DNA of 64,000 bases, taken from contig CAJNDS010002114.1 in the NCBI GenBank assembly GCA_905221605.1, positions 311,632-375,631 of the forward strand, in the 5' to 3' direction. Below, piece by piece: positions 44,501 to 56,500 of the stretch. The first letter of the stretch is position 1, and the number at the start of each line of letters is the position of its first letter. This stretch comes from Symbiodinium natans. Its lineage: Eukaryota > Sar > Dinophyceae > Suessiales > Symbiodiniaceae. Below the pieces are notes generated by a model. The model had not been told where the DNA came from and searched no databases. It worked only from the letters and a program-made list of their open reading frames with translations. Both the position numbers and the translations under genes were made by a program.

Positions 44501-47500
44501 TTACAAGGGGGATTCTATGACCCCAAAAAGGTTAAAGGTTACCTCTTCTACTACTAAGTACTTACACGGCCCGGTCCCAGAAGATCTCGTCGACGACCTC
44601 TGTATGCTTCGGGGTCCTCGCAGAGACGTCTTGCGGAAGGCCTTTAAAGGGGAGAAAAACCCTAAAACCCCCCACTGAAACCCGAACACTGCCTTGAAAG
44701 CACTCCCCCCAAAACCCGCCCCCGGCAAATCGAAGTCTTGCCGGGCGTCTGGGCTCCGAGATCCGGGATGGAACAATCGTTGTTGCCATAGAAGTATTCG
44801 CACTCGAAGCCGTCCTCAGCTGCTCTCTTGAACACTCCTCTTCTTTTTAGGGGTTGGGGCTTAGGGTTTGGGGTTTGGGGTTTGGGGTTTGGGGTTTAGG
44901 GTTTAGGGTTTAGGGCTTAGGGTTTAGGGTTTAGGGTTTGAACATTTGGGGCTTTGTTGGGTTTAGGGCTCGAGTTGGGGTGTTCCCCCTTCTACTAACA
45001 TGTCCTCAATAGGGACTCTCATGGGGGTTTAGGGTTTAGGGTTTAGGGTTTAGGGTTTCGGGTTTCGGGTTTAGGGTTTAAGGTTTAGGGTTTAGGGTTT
45101 AAGGGGGGGTAGTATAATCCCTATGAAGAACTGCTAGTATAAGGGGTACATCATGTCTCAAATTTGGGGCTTAGTTGGGTTTAGGGTTAAAGCATAAAGG
45201 GTTCCTGTGGCACCCCATTCCATTGGGGAATCACCCCAAACCCTAAACCCTAAACCCCAATCTTCTGGCAGGGCCCAGCGTCCTCGAGGTATGCCGGGTC
45301 GGCGTTGACCGCCTCCCAAGCCCGAGCCACACCCAAACCCCAAAGTGCCAGCGCAAGGAGAGCCCGGGAGAAACACGAGGCCCAGAACCCCACTTCACCT
45401 GAATCCTGCCCGGCACTCCATAAACCCTACACCCTACAGCGTCCTCTTCTGTAAAACCGCCTCCCCCCCCCCCCCAAACAAAAAAACAAAAAAATGGTAG
45501 CCATAACCGTCTCTTGGCCTCGTAGCTGCGGTCACAAGGGTGCGCACCCTGAGCCCTAAACCCTAAACCCTCAACCCGAAACCCTAAAACCCGAAACCCT
45601 AAACCCTAAACCCTAAACCCTAAACCCTGAACCCGAAAACCCAGCAGCTTGGAGCAGCTGCTCGAGCTTGGGTTCTGACACCATAGGGTTCAGGGTTTAG
45701 GCTTTAGGGCTTAGGGCTTAGGGCTTAGGGTTTAGGGTTTAGGGTTTAGGGTTTGGGGTTTAGGGTCTAGGGTTTAGGACATGGTGGCTGCCTTACTTTC
45801 ACAAAGGCAAAAAAAACCCAAAGCGGCGGAGGCCAAGGACCTTAGCACAGGGCCACAGGGAAAGAGAAATAGATGTACGACAGCACCAGGCGTTGCCTGG
45901 AGACTTGGAGGTCTCTAGGTAGCTGTGTTAGGTGGTTCTTGGGCTAGAAGCCCTAAACCCTAAACCCCAAACCCCAAACCCTAAACCCCAAACCCCAAAC
46001 CCTAAACCCTAAACCCTAAACCCCTAAACCCTAAACCCCTAAACCCTAAACCCTAAACGAGAGCCATCCGCCCACCTACCCCTCAGCAGGGTTCGGTGCC
46101 TTCTCGAGACAAAACTTCGAGGGCGCGTAGAGGTGGTTGCTGGCACCGATCTCGGAGTAGACCGCGAGGTACATCTTGTTGAAGTAGTACAGCTCCTGGG
46201 GGCGAACTTAGGGTTTAGGGCTTGGGGTTTGGGGTTTGGGGTTTAGGGTTTAGGGTTTAGGGTTTTGGGTTTAGGGTTTTGGGTTCAGGGTTTAGGGTTC
46301 TGGGTTCCTCAACCCTAAGGCTTAGGGTTCTGAGGAGCGGCAGCCGGGGACGGAAACATGTGTAGAACGAAGTCAGTGCGGGGAGCAGTAGGGGTCTAGG
46401 GTTTAGGGTTTAGGGTTTAGGGTTTAGGGTTTAGGGTTTAGGGTTTAGGGTTTAGGGTTTAGGGTTTAGGGGAACCTTGGGTTAGATACCCCCTTGAACC
46501 CCCCCCTCCCTGAAGAACACCATAACAGTACTTGAAGGTTCATGGTACTTACTAACCAATTATAACTGGGCTTATAACCCTACTTATAATTGGGATAACC
46601 CCTATAAGGTTCTTTAGGGGTATTATAAGTAGGGTTATAAGTACAGTTATAATTGGTTAGTAAGTACCATGAACCTTCAGGTACCGATCTCGCCTGCTGC
46701 CGCCGCTGGTCCAACGACATGTAGCCTCGGTCACAGGGCTTAGCATGTAGGACTTGGGGGTTTAGGGTTTAGGTTTAGGGTTTGGGGCTTAGGGTTTAGG
46801 GTATATAGGGTATAGGGTTTAGGGTTTAGGGTTAGGATTTGGGGATCGAAAATAAGGGGCCCAAGAATAGACCCCCCAAATCGGAGGATTCGACCCGACA
46901 AGGTACCCCAAATTTCGAAAAACCGCCATTTGGGGGCTTAGAGTTTAGTGCTCACTGGGCTCACCTTCCAGCCTTCCTACCTCGGCAAAAAAAAACTCTC
47001 CAAACGAAGCTTAGGGCTTAGGAAAGTACAGAATTTAGGTTTTAGGTCTTTGGGGTTTAGGGTTTAGGGTTTCGGGTTTAGGGTTTCGGGTTTAGGGTTT
47101 AGGGTTCAGGGTCACGCTCGGCCCAACAAATCTGGGGCAGGGAGCCTGGCTGTGCCACTTGCACACAGCTCCGGCACGAGAAGCTCGACTCAAGGCTTTT
47201 GCCCGTGGACCCAAGCCACTGGCCGTTCATGCACTTCAGGGTCTCCTCCGCCGAAGCCTGCCCCTGGCCGGATGAACGGTTTAGGGTTTAGGGTTTAGGG
47301 TTTAGGGTTTAGGGTTTAGGGTTTAGGGTTTAGGGTTTAGGGTTTAGGGTTTAGGGTTTAGGGTTTTGTGTTTTGGGTTTAGGGTTTAGGGTTGGGGTTT
47401 AGGGGTATCCCAAACCCCAGCCTACTCCAGAAGACCTCCATGGGCACCCGCAAGCCCCAAACCCTAAAGCCTGGACTTTGCTGACGACATTGGCGCCCAT

Positions 47501-50500
47501 AAACCGTATGAACCCTGCAAACCCTGCAAAATCCGACAAGACCCCTGTAAGACCCTAAACCCTAAACGCCTGAACCTTGCACCCTAAACCCCTAAACCCT
47601 AAACCCTAAACCCTAAACCCCAAACCCTAAACCCCTAACCCTAAACCCCTAAACCCTAAACCCCTGAACCCTAAACCCTTAAACCCTAAACCCCTAAAGC
47701 CTAAACCCCTAAACCCCAAACCCCTAAAGCCTAAACCCCTAAACCCCAAACCAGCCTGACTGAGACCTGCGTAGCGCTCGCTCCAGCAGCGCACGCGGAG
47801 GTCCTGGCCGTGCTGGAAGGATGCCGGGAGCTGCCTCCTGAGCTGTAGGGTTTAGGGTTTAGGGTTTAGGGTTTAGGGTTTAGGGTTTAGGGCTTAGGGT
47901 TTAGGGCTTAGGAGGGTTCAGGGTTTAGGGTTTAGGGCTTGGGGTTTGGGGTTTGGGGCTTGGGGTTTGGGGTTTGGGGCCCGAGGGGTTCGGCATATTG
48001 GGCTATGCCTTAAACTTTAACTTATGGTTTGGTTTTTGCGGGGCTTCGACCCTATTCAGAAACCCTAAACCCTAAACCCTAAACCCTAAACCCCAAACCC
48101 TAAACCCTAAACCCTAAACGTCGAGGCGCTTGTGCTGCCAGCTGTGTTGCTCGGGATCACGGAAGACTGGCCAGGAACAGGTCTCCACGCCCATCCCGCC
48201 CAGCAGCATCTGCGAGTCACACTGTTCCTTGGAACATGTGGCCTTCATAGGGTTTAGGGTTTGGGGTTTGGGGTTTAGGGTTTAGGGTTTAGGGTTTAGG
48301 GTTTGGGGTTTGGGGTTTGGGGTTTAGGGCTTAGGGCTTAGGGTTTAGGGTTGGGTTTATTTAAGGGAGGGAGGTTCAAGGGGGGGTATGTAACCCATGG
48401 TGCCCTAGTACTCCCTGCTGCTCCCTAAGGCTCCCTAGGTACTTACCCCCCATTAACCCCCTCCCTTAAGAACCTTATAAGGCCTACTAGGGCACCTAGA
48501 AGGGTGTTTAGGGTGGTGTTTCGGGTGTTTAGGGCTTAGGGAAAAATACCGAAGAACCGTAAGCCAACCCTAAACACCAAGCCCTTTGAGTACCCCACGC
48601 CCTCTAAACCCTAAACCCATCAACCCCTACTTGGTCGTCCATGGGTCAAAGGTGGTTGTAGGCTAAACCCTAATCCCCTAAACCCTAAACCCTAAACCCT
48701 AAACCCTAATCCCTAAACCCTAATCCCTAAACCCTAAACCCTAAACCCTAAACCCTAAACCGGTCGATAGGACTCTCGGGTGTGGGCAATGAAAAGACTG
48801 GGGGGGGCGACCGTAGCTTTGCCTGCCCACTTATAACCAATGAAGCTGCCCTAAACCCTAAACCCTATACCCTAAACCCCAAACCCTAAACCCACTAACC
48901 CCTAAACTCCTTGAACCCCGTAGGTCCGAGTTGCATAGAGGTGGGCATACTCAAAGCCTGCGTAGGGCTTGGGGCGTTCGATTTTCGAGGACGTGCAAGG
49001 CGGTCGGCGGTCTCTGAGGTACTACAGCCAATGGAGGTTCATCTGCGTAGCAAAACAGGGTTTACGAAATACGGGACCCCTAATGGAGTCCCCCCCCAAG
49101 AGTAGGATTCCCTTATATTCACGACACCAGTGAGGCACCCCTAATTTCGGAAGCCCCCACATGTGTAACATCGATGGAGGTAGAGCCCCACTTACCACCT
49201 CCCCAATCATCCTACCCCTAAACCCTAAACCCTAAACCCTAAACCCTAAACCCTAAACCCTAAACCCCCTAAGTGGCTGGGGTTGAGCGGGCTTGGGGCC
49301 CAAGGCTCAGGGCATGTCGAGCTGAACTGGGGCAGGTGGTTGGCTCCTCTGAGGTGAAGAGCTCAGGGGGCTTCTTGGGGCCCCAGGCTGTGACCCTAAA
49401 CCCTAAACCCTAAACCCTAAACCCTAAACCCTAAACCCTAAACCCTAAACCCTAAACCCTAAATGCTCCGCTTCGCCCAGCCTTGGAGAGCCATCCTACG
49501 GGACGCAGTGGAGCCGACGTCGAGGAAACTGAAGCCGAAGACGATGCTAAGCCCCTTCGCAATCATGCCCTTGCTGGCTGAGTGGTGCTTTAGGGCTTAG
49601 GGTTTAGGGTTAGGGTTTAGGGTTTAGGGTTTAGGGTTTAGGGTTTAGGGTTTAGGGTTTAGGGTTTAGGGTTTAGGGTTTAGGGTTTAGGGTTTAGGGT
49701 TTAGGGTTTAGGGTTTAGGGTTTAGGGTTTAGGGTTAGTGTTTAGGGTTTAGGGTTTAGGGTTTAGGGTTTAGGGTTTAGGGTTTAGGGTTTAGGGTTTA
49801 GGGTTTAGGGTTTAGGGTTTAGGGTTTAGGGTTTAGGGTTTAGGGTTTAGGGTTTAGGGTTTAGGGTTTGGTTTTCAAGGGCTGGCTGCGTCTTTTGCTG
49901 GAGAAAAAGGGCTTGCCTTTGGGCCTTTGGGCCTTAAGCGTGTTAAGGGTGGTATATTGGGATGTTCCCCCTTATACTAGCCGTCCTTCATAGTCATCAT
50001 GATCGGGGTACTTTCCTCCCGACTAATGACTGTTCGTATAAAGGCGAACATCCCAAGTGGTAAAATCAAAGAAGCTCAACGCTTGCCGACTCAGACGCCG
50101 AGAGTCGCCCAAATTGGTGGTGGCGACATTTCCTGGCGCGTGATGCGGCGACGGGGTAAACAAGCAGAAGCACTTCAAAGCTCCCACTTTGCGGCCGGCA
50201 TCTCGGTCTATGGGTTTAGGGTTTAGGGTCGAGGGTCTAGGCTCTAAGGTCTAGGGTGTGGGGTTTAGGGTTTTGGGGTTTAATTGGGTTGAATTAGGGT
50301 TTAGGGTGTAGGGCTTTGCGGCATTCAAACGAAACTGAATGCTCAACCCACCGAAGCCTTAAACCCTGCACCCTAAACCCTAAAACCTAAACCCTAAATC
50401 CTAAACCCTAAACCCTAAATCCTAAACCCTAAACCCCGCCCCGCCTGTTGGATAAAGTTGCGCAGCCTCGAAGCACGTGGGACGAAGGGTGCGATGTACA

Positions 50501-53500
50501 TCACCGGAACAGAACGGTTGGCGAGATGTGGCAGTTTCCGAGAATTAGGGAGGGTATGCTGCACACACCGTGGCAGACCCACACCACTTCTAACTAAACC
50601 TACCCCCCAAACCCTTAAACCTTAAAGACTACACCTAATCCCTACACTCCAACTCTCTGAAACCCTCTACGTTGCTGGGGTCGCCGCGATCGGCTCGATG
50701 ACCATCTGCTTCAAATCCTGGAGAATTTCTGTCACCTTCCATTGCACCCAGGCTTGGGGTTTAGGGCTCAGGGTTGAAGTTTCCGGGGACCCAGGGATTC
50801 ACAGCTGCCGTTTGGGGCTCGCGAACACAAAAAAACAGACACACAAGCAGAGTCTGGAGTTTTCTGGGGTTTAGGGTGTACAGGGCTGCAGCTATTAAGA
50901 GCGGGTTGCCCCCATGTGCCCGGGAGTCAGGGGCAGCCTTGTGGTGGTTGCGCACGGCTTAACACAGGTTCGGACGCCCAAAAGCTTGTAATCAACAAGC
51001 ACGACCGCGGCCAGGGACGGCGCGGAAAAGTTTTGCGCGCCCTGATCCTGGGGTTGTCCCGAACCCTGGTTAGCGCCGGAGGATGTCTTGCATTTGGATG
51101 TGGATTTGCGAAGCCGGCCCGCTGCCGGGAGTCATAAGCACGCGATTCGGCTTCCTGCAGAGCGGTGATGCCGGAAGATGCCTCAAGCGGGGCTTGGCTG
51201 CGAAGGCCCAAGGGCCGAAAGGTGTCAGGAAAGCGGGTCATCAGCGGAAGGCACGTGAGCATGGAATATGGATACCATTCAACCCTAAACCCTAAACCCT
51301 AAACCCTAAACCCTAAACCCTAAACCCTAAACCCTAAACCCTAAACCCTAAACCAAAGCCGCAGCCACTAAGAGCGGGAGCCAGAGGCCGCCGTGTGTGT
51401 TGGTTTGTGCCCAGCTCACCGGGGTTGAGCCCAAATGTGGATTTTGCGCGAAAGGATCATAGGGTTTATAGGACTCATAGATGCTCATAGGGTTTTAAGG
51501 ACTTAGCGTCATTTTCTAGGGGTTAAAGATGCTCATAGGGGTTTAAAGGACTGAGCGTACATTAGGGCTTCGGGTTTAGGGTTTAGGGTTTAGGGTTTAG
51601 GGTTTAGGGTTTAGGGTTTAGGGTTTAGGGTTTAGGGTTTAGGGTTTAGGGTTTAGGGTTTAGGGTTTAGGGTTTAGGGGGATTCTCCGGCTTCGGGCCT
51701 TCTTCGCCTCCCTCACACGGGTTTTGCCTTTGATGTGCACCTTGGCGGCGTGGCCCAACGAAGGGTTTAGGGTTTAGGGTTTAGGGTTGAGGGTTTAGGG
51801 TCTAGGGTTTAGGGTTTAGGGTTTAGGGTTTAGGGTTTAGGGTTTAGGGTTTAGGGTGATATGTACTACCACCGACTACCAAGTCTTACCATTCCCACGA
51901 TTCTTACGATGAATCACTATGAATGCCTATGAGTTACTATGAACTACTATGAATTACTAGGAACACGCTATTACGACTATTATTGCTCTTGAAGCTCTCA
52001 TAACCTCTTGCGAATATGTTCAGTCTAAGCAAAAGGGCCCTAAACCCTAAACCCTAAACCCTAAACCCTCAATGAGTGCTAGGCACCCTGAACATCTCGT
52101 TCGTTCTCCAATCCACCAAATCTCTCTCCTTGAACATCTTGGACTTCACTTCCTGGTGCGCAGCCGGTGGAGTGCAGGCATTTACTTGAAGGTTCATGGT
52201 ACTTACTAACCAATTCTAACTGGGCTTATAACCCTACTTATAATTGGGATAACCCCTATAAGGCCCTTTAGGGGTATTATAAGTAGGGTTATAAGTACAG
52301 TTAGAATTGGTTAGTAAGTACCATGAGGCTTCAGCCCTCGGGCTTAGGGGTGAGGGTTTAGGGCTTAGGGGTGTGTAGTGGTGGGCTGTAGGACTTAGGG
52401 AAGTTTAGGGTGCCTGGGGTTTAGGGTTTAGATTGTTTGGGGTATAGCTAGTTTAAGATCGAGTTGTTCCGCTTCAAATGCTCGTGGCGACCTCTCACGA
52501 AAGCTCGAAACCAGCGCAGATCCTTGACAACAGGTGGCTCTCCAGAAAGCTAACCCTAAAATGCAGAGCCCGAACAAAACCTAAACTCTACACCCCAAAC
52601 CCTAAACCGAGAAAGCACCCCCAAACCCTAAACTCTACACCATAACCTGAAACCCTGAGCCAAATTCCCGAAATCCTACCCAAAAAAAAACTAAACCCTC
52701 AACCCGAAACCCTAAACGCTAAACCCTAAACACTACGCCCTAAACACTAAACCCTAAGACCTACCCCAAAATTCTAAACCCTACTAGCCAAGCTTCGTTC
52801 TGTGAGTTCAGGTCGAGGAATCCTGCCGTCTGCTGGTATAAGCCGATCCTGGGTTTAGGGCCAGTACTTGTGGTTTGCCCCGCGCTATGTCAAGACCTAA
52901 AGCCTCTGCCCCAAGGCCCGAACCGCTTAAAACCTACCCTAAACCCTGAACCCTGAACCCTGAACCCTAAACCCTAAACCCTAAACCCTAAACCCTCAAC
53001 CCTAAACAAACAACGTGCCCTGGCTCTGCTCTGCTCGCTGCCCTTGCTGATCGACAATGGTGAAGACCTCCGCCTTCCGAAGAGCTTCTCTGGGCTTGGG
53101 TTCTAGGTTGTTTAGGGTTTAGGGTTTAGGGTTAGGGTTTAGGGTTTAGGGTTTAGGGTTTAGGGTTTAAGATTTCGGGTTTAGGGTGTAGGGTTTTAGG
53201 GGTTTTAGGGGTTCAGGGTTTAGGGTTTTAGGGTGTAGGGCTGAGGGGTCAAGTTCAGGGTCTACGAGATTCTAAGGGCTTCACCAGGGTTGGGCAAGAT
53301 TTCTCTGGTAGCTGTACTTGGAGGCTCCTGGTCCTTCGTATACTTGTGACCCACTTAGGGCCCTAACAGGTACTTAAGGGGCTTATATGTGCGATAACTA
53401 CACTTCTAATGGGTTACTAAGTACCCTGAACCTCCAAGTGTGAATCTTACGGTGCTGCACAGGCGCTTCATAGTTCATGCGGTTTCTTCTAAGTTAGAAG

Positions 53501-56500
53501 CGCGATGAATTTAAACTGCGCGCGTCCAACTTTTCACCTTAGGGCTTCAGTTCTTAAAGAACGTTTCATAGCTCAACTGGTTTCTTCGTGGTAAAAAAAG
53601 ACACGATACTATCAGAAACGTGCAGACAAACTATTTGAATGAAGGGGCTAGGGTCCCGGGTCAAACAAACTCAAGAGCCCTGAAGCCTAAATCCCTGAGA
53701 CCCTAAACCCTAAATCCTAAACCCTAAACCCTAAACCCTAAACCCTAAATCCTAAACTCTAATCACACAGACAGGTAGGCGTAGAGGGGTGCTGCTCCCA
53801 TAGTGGTTACCTACAGTCTCCAGGAGATATCGTACGCTATAACCACACCGCCCTCGGAGCGGACTTTCACTTGGCTGCACTTAGGAAGGTAGCTATAAAT
53901 TTAATTTTTAGCTGCCTTATTAAGAAACCCAAGAAACCCAAAAAGGCCAAAGATCTAAAGTTGCAGTAAAGCACCACAAAGAATACGCCCATATAGCTAG
54001 AGAAATGCGGAAGCCGTCTACGGAGATGGCGCCACAAAGCGTGTGCAGAGTAAAGCAGCAGCGCGCATGACCCCTCTAAAAAAACCCTAAACTCCAAAGC
54101 CCTCAGTGGCGCTAAACCCCAAAACCTCCTCAAGCCCTGACACCTCCACCAAAAAGATCCACGACCCCCAGCTTAGGGTTTACAGTTTAGTGCTTAGCAA
54201 TCCCTAAACCCTAAACCCTAAACCCTAAACCCTAAACCCTAAACCCTAAACCCTAAACCCTAAACCCTAAACCCTAAACCCTAAACCCTAAACCCTAAAC
54301 CCTAAACCCCAATCCGAAAGCCCAAGTATCAGCACACAGCGCCTCCCAGTGCGCTGGCAACATGTCGACGTCCTTCTTCGGGCTACAGGTCGCCTTCTGG
54401 TCCTTCATCACCTCTTGCAGCTTAGGGTTTAGGGTTTAGGGTTTAGGGTTTCGGGTTTAGGGTTTAGGGTTTAGGGTTTAGGGTTTGGGGTTTGGGGTTT
54501 AGGGTTTAGGGTTTAGGGGTTTGCCTACCTTCCCACTCCCTGAGCAAAACCCTGGGGCTAGCCGCCTAAACCTGAAAGCCTTTAAGCCCTAAGCCCTGAA
54601 GACGTAAAACCCTCAACCCTACAAATCCTGCAAACCCTAAACCTAAACCCTAAACCCGAAACCCCAAAAGACCGAAGGTCTTTTCAGCACCGGGAAGGTT
54701 GAGGCACATCGGACGCCTTGAAGCCTTTGGGGTACCAGGCTACTTACTTGTCCAGTACCTAGGGGAACTAAAGGTCAATCTCTGGGATTCGAAGAGGACT
54801 GTATTGCCCCAAAAAGGTTAAAGATTACCTACTCTACTACTAAGGGCACAGTCGGGCATTAGGCTTAGGGTGCTAGGGTTCAGGGTATTGGGCTACATCT
54901 AGGCCCGAAGCCCTAAAAAAGCAAAAAGCCCTCAGAAACCCCTTTTTGGCACCTTCAGGGGAAACCCTCTAAGCCCTAAAAACCCTAAAAATATGAAAAC
55001 CCTCAAAACCTTACTAACCAAAAACAGAACCTGAAAGCCCTCAACACGCAAAAAACCCTGAAACCCCAGAGAAGAAAAAGAAACCTAAAAAAAAACACTG
55101 AAACCCTCAAAAACCCTGGTATAAAAAAAAAACTCATAATAATAACAATAATAATAAGAATAATAATAGCAATAACCATAATAATAATCATAATAATCAT
55201 AACAATAATAAAGAATAACCATAATAATAATAATACTAATAACAATAACCATAATAATTATTATTCTTATTATCATACTAGTAGTAATAGTAGTAACAAA
55301 ACTGAACGCCCTCAAAACCCTCTGTTTAGGGGCACCTTCAGGAAGCAGTTGTGCTTCGCGCTGTGCAGCGCCACCCGCCCGAAGCCGGCATCCACCACCT
55401 TGAAGAGCACCTCATTTTGGGGGGGGATGGTTTGGGGTTTGGGGTTTAGGGTTTAGGGTTTGGGGTTTAGGGTTTAGGGTTTGGGGTTTGGGGTTTGGGG
55501 TTTGGGGTTTGGGGTTTAGGGTTTAGGGTTTAGGGTGCAGGGTTTAGGGTGCGGGGTTTAGGGGGCTTCTTACTTCAGCTTGCTTGGAGGCATGGGCTGG
55601 GTTTAGGGGTTTAGGCTTTGGGGCTTGGGACCCTAAACCCTAAACCCTAAACCCTAAACCCTAAACCCTAAACCCTAAACCCGAAACCCTTAAACCCTAA
55701 ATTTAGGGGTTTTAGGGGTTTGAGAGGGTTCAGCTCTCCGAGGCTTTAGGTACGCAGAGCTTGGGGGACTTCAGGTCAAAGGGCTTAGGGCTTAGGGTTT
55801 AGGGTTTAGGGTTTAGGGCTGAGGGTTTCGGGTTTGGAGTTTCGGGTTTAGGGCTTAAAGTTTGGGGGTTTAGAGTTTGGAGTTTTGGATTTAGGGCTCA
55901 GGGCTTGCAGTTTTAAATCTTTCCATGTAGGGTGTTCGGTTTTTAGGGTTTTAGGGTTTCAGGCGTTTAGCCTTAACCCTAAACCCAGCCTCAACCCTCA
56001 ATCCTAAACCCCTGAAGCCGCCCTAAACCCTAAACCCTAAACCCTTAACCCTAAACCCCTAAACCCTAAACCCTAAACCCCTGAAACCATCCTAGGCCCT
56101 GAAATCTTTGACCTCCTCGTCGTCCGGCAGGTGTTCGTAGCTGTCAACCTTGCCGGTGACTTCCACCTTGTCCGCCTTCATGCCTAGGGTTTGGAGCTGA
56201 GGGTGTAGGGTCTAGGGTTTTAGGGTTTAGGGTTAGGGTTCAGGGTTGCTGTAGGCATCTAGTACAGTGTCCACCCCTACCCTCCCCTCGATACAGGGTA
56301 GTTCTTAATCAGCTCACTTGCCCCAAGGGCTTTGGGCGGCCAAGGGTTTCGGGGCTTCGGGTTTTGGAGTTTGGGGTTTCGTTCTTCAGGCTTGGTGTCC
56401 ACAACACCCCCCGCTGGAGCGCCTCAATGCTTTGACCTCCCCACAAGTCTGCCCCCGAGCTGCGCAAAAACCTCTTGTGGCCGACGTTCCACAATGCGAC

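Noticed and set aside
49466-49610. Plus-strand frame starting MLRFAQPWRAILRDAVEPTS
   Set aside because: The opposite strand has the better codon bias and splices in phase with neighbours on both sides (49500-49573).
55003-55315. Hydrophobic Ile/Tyr-rich frames resembling a membrane protein
   Set aside because: Translation of the AAT-type microsatellite.
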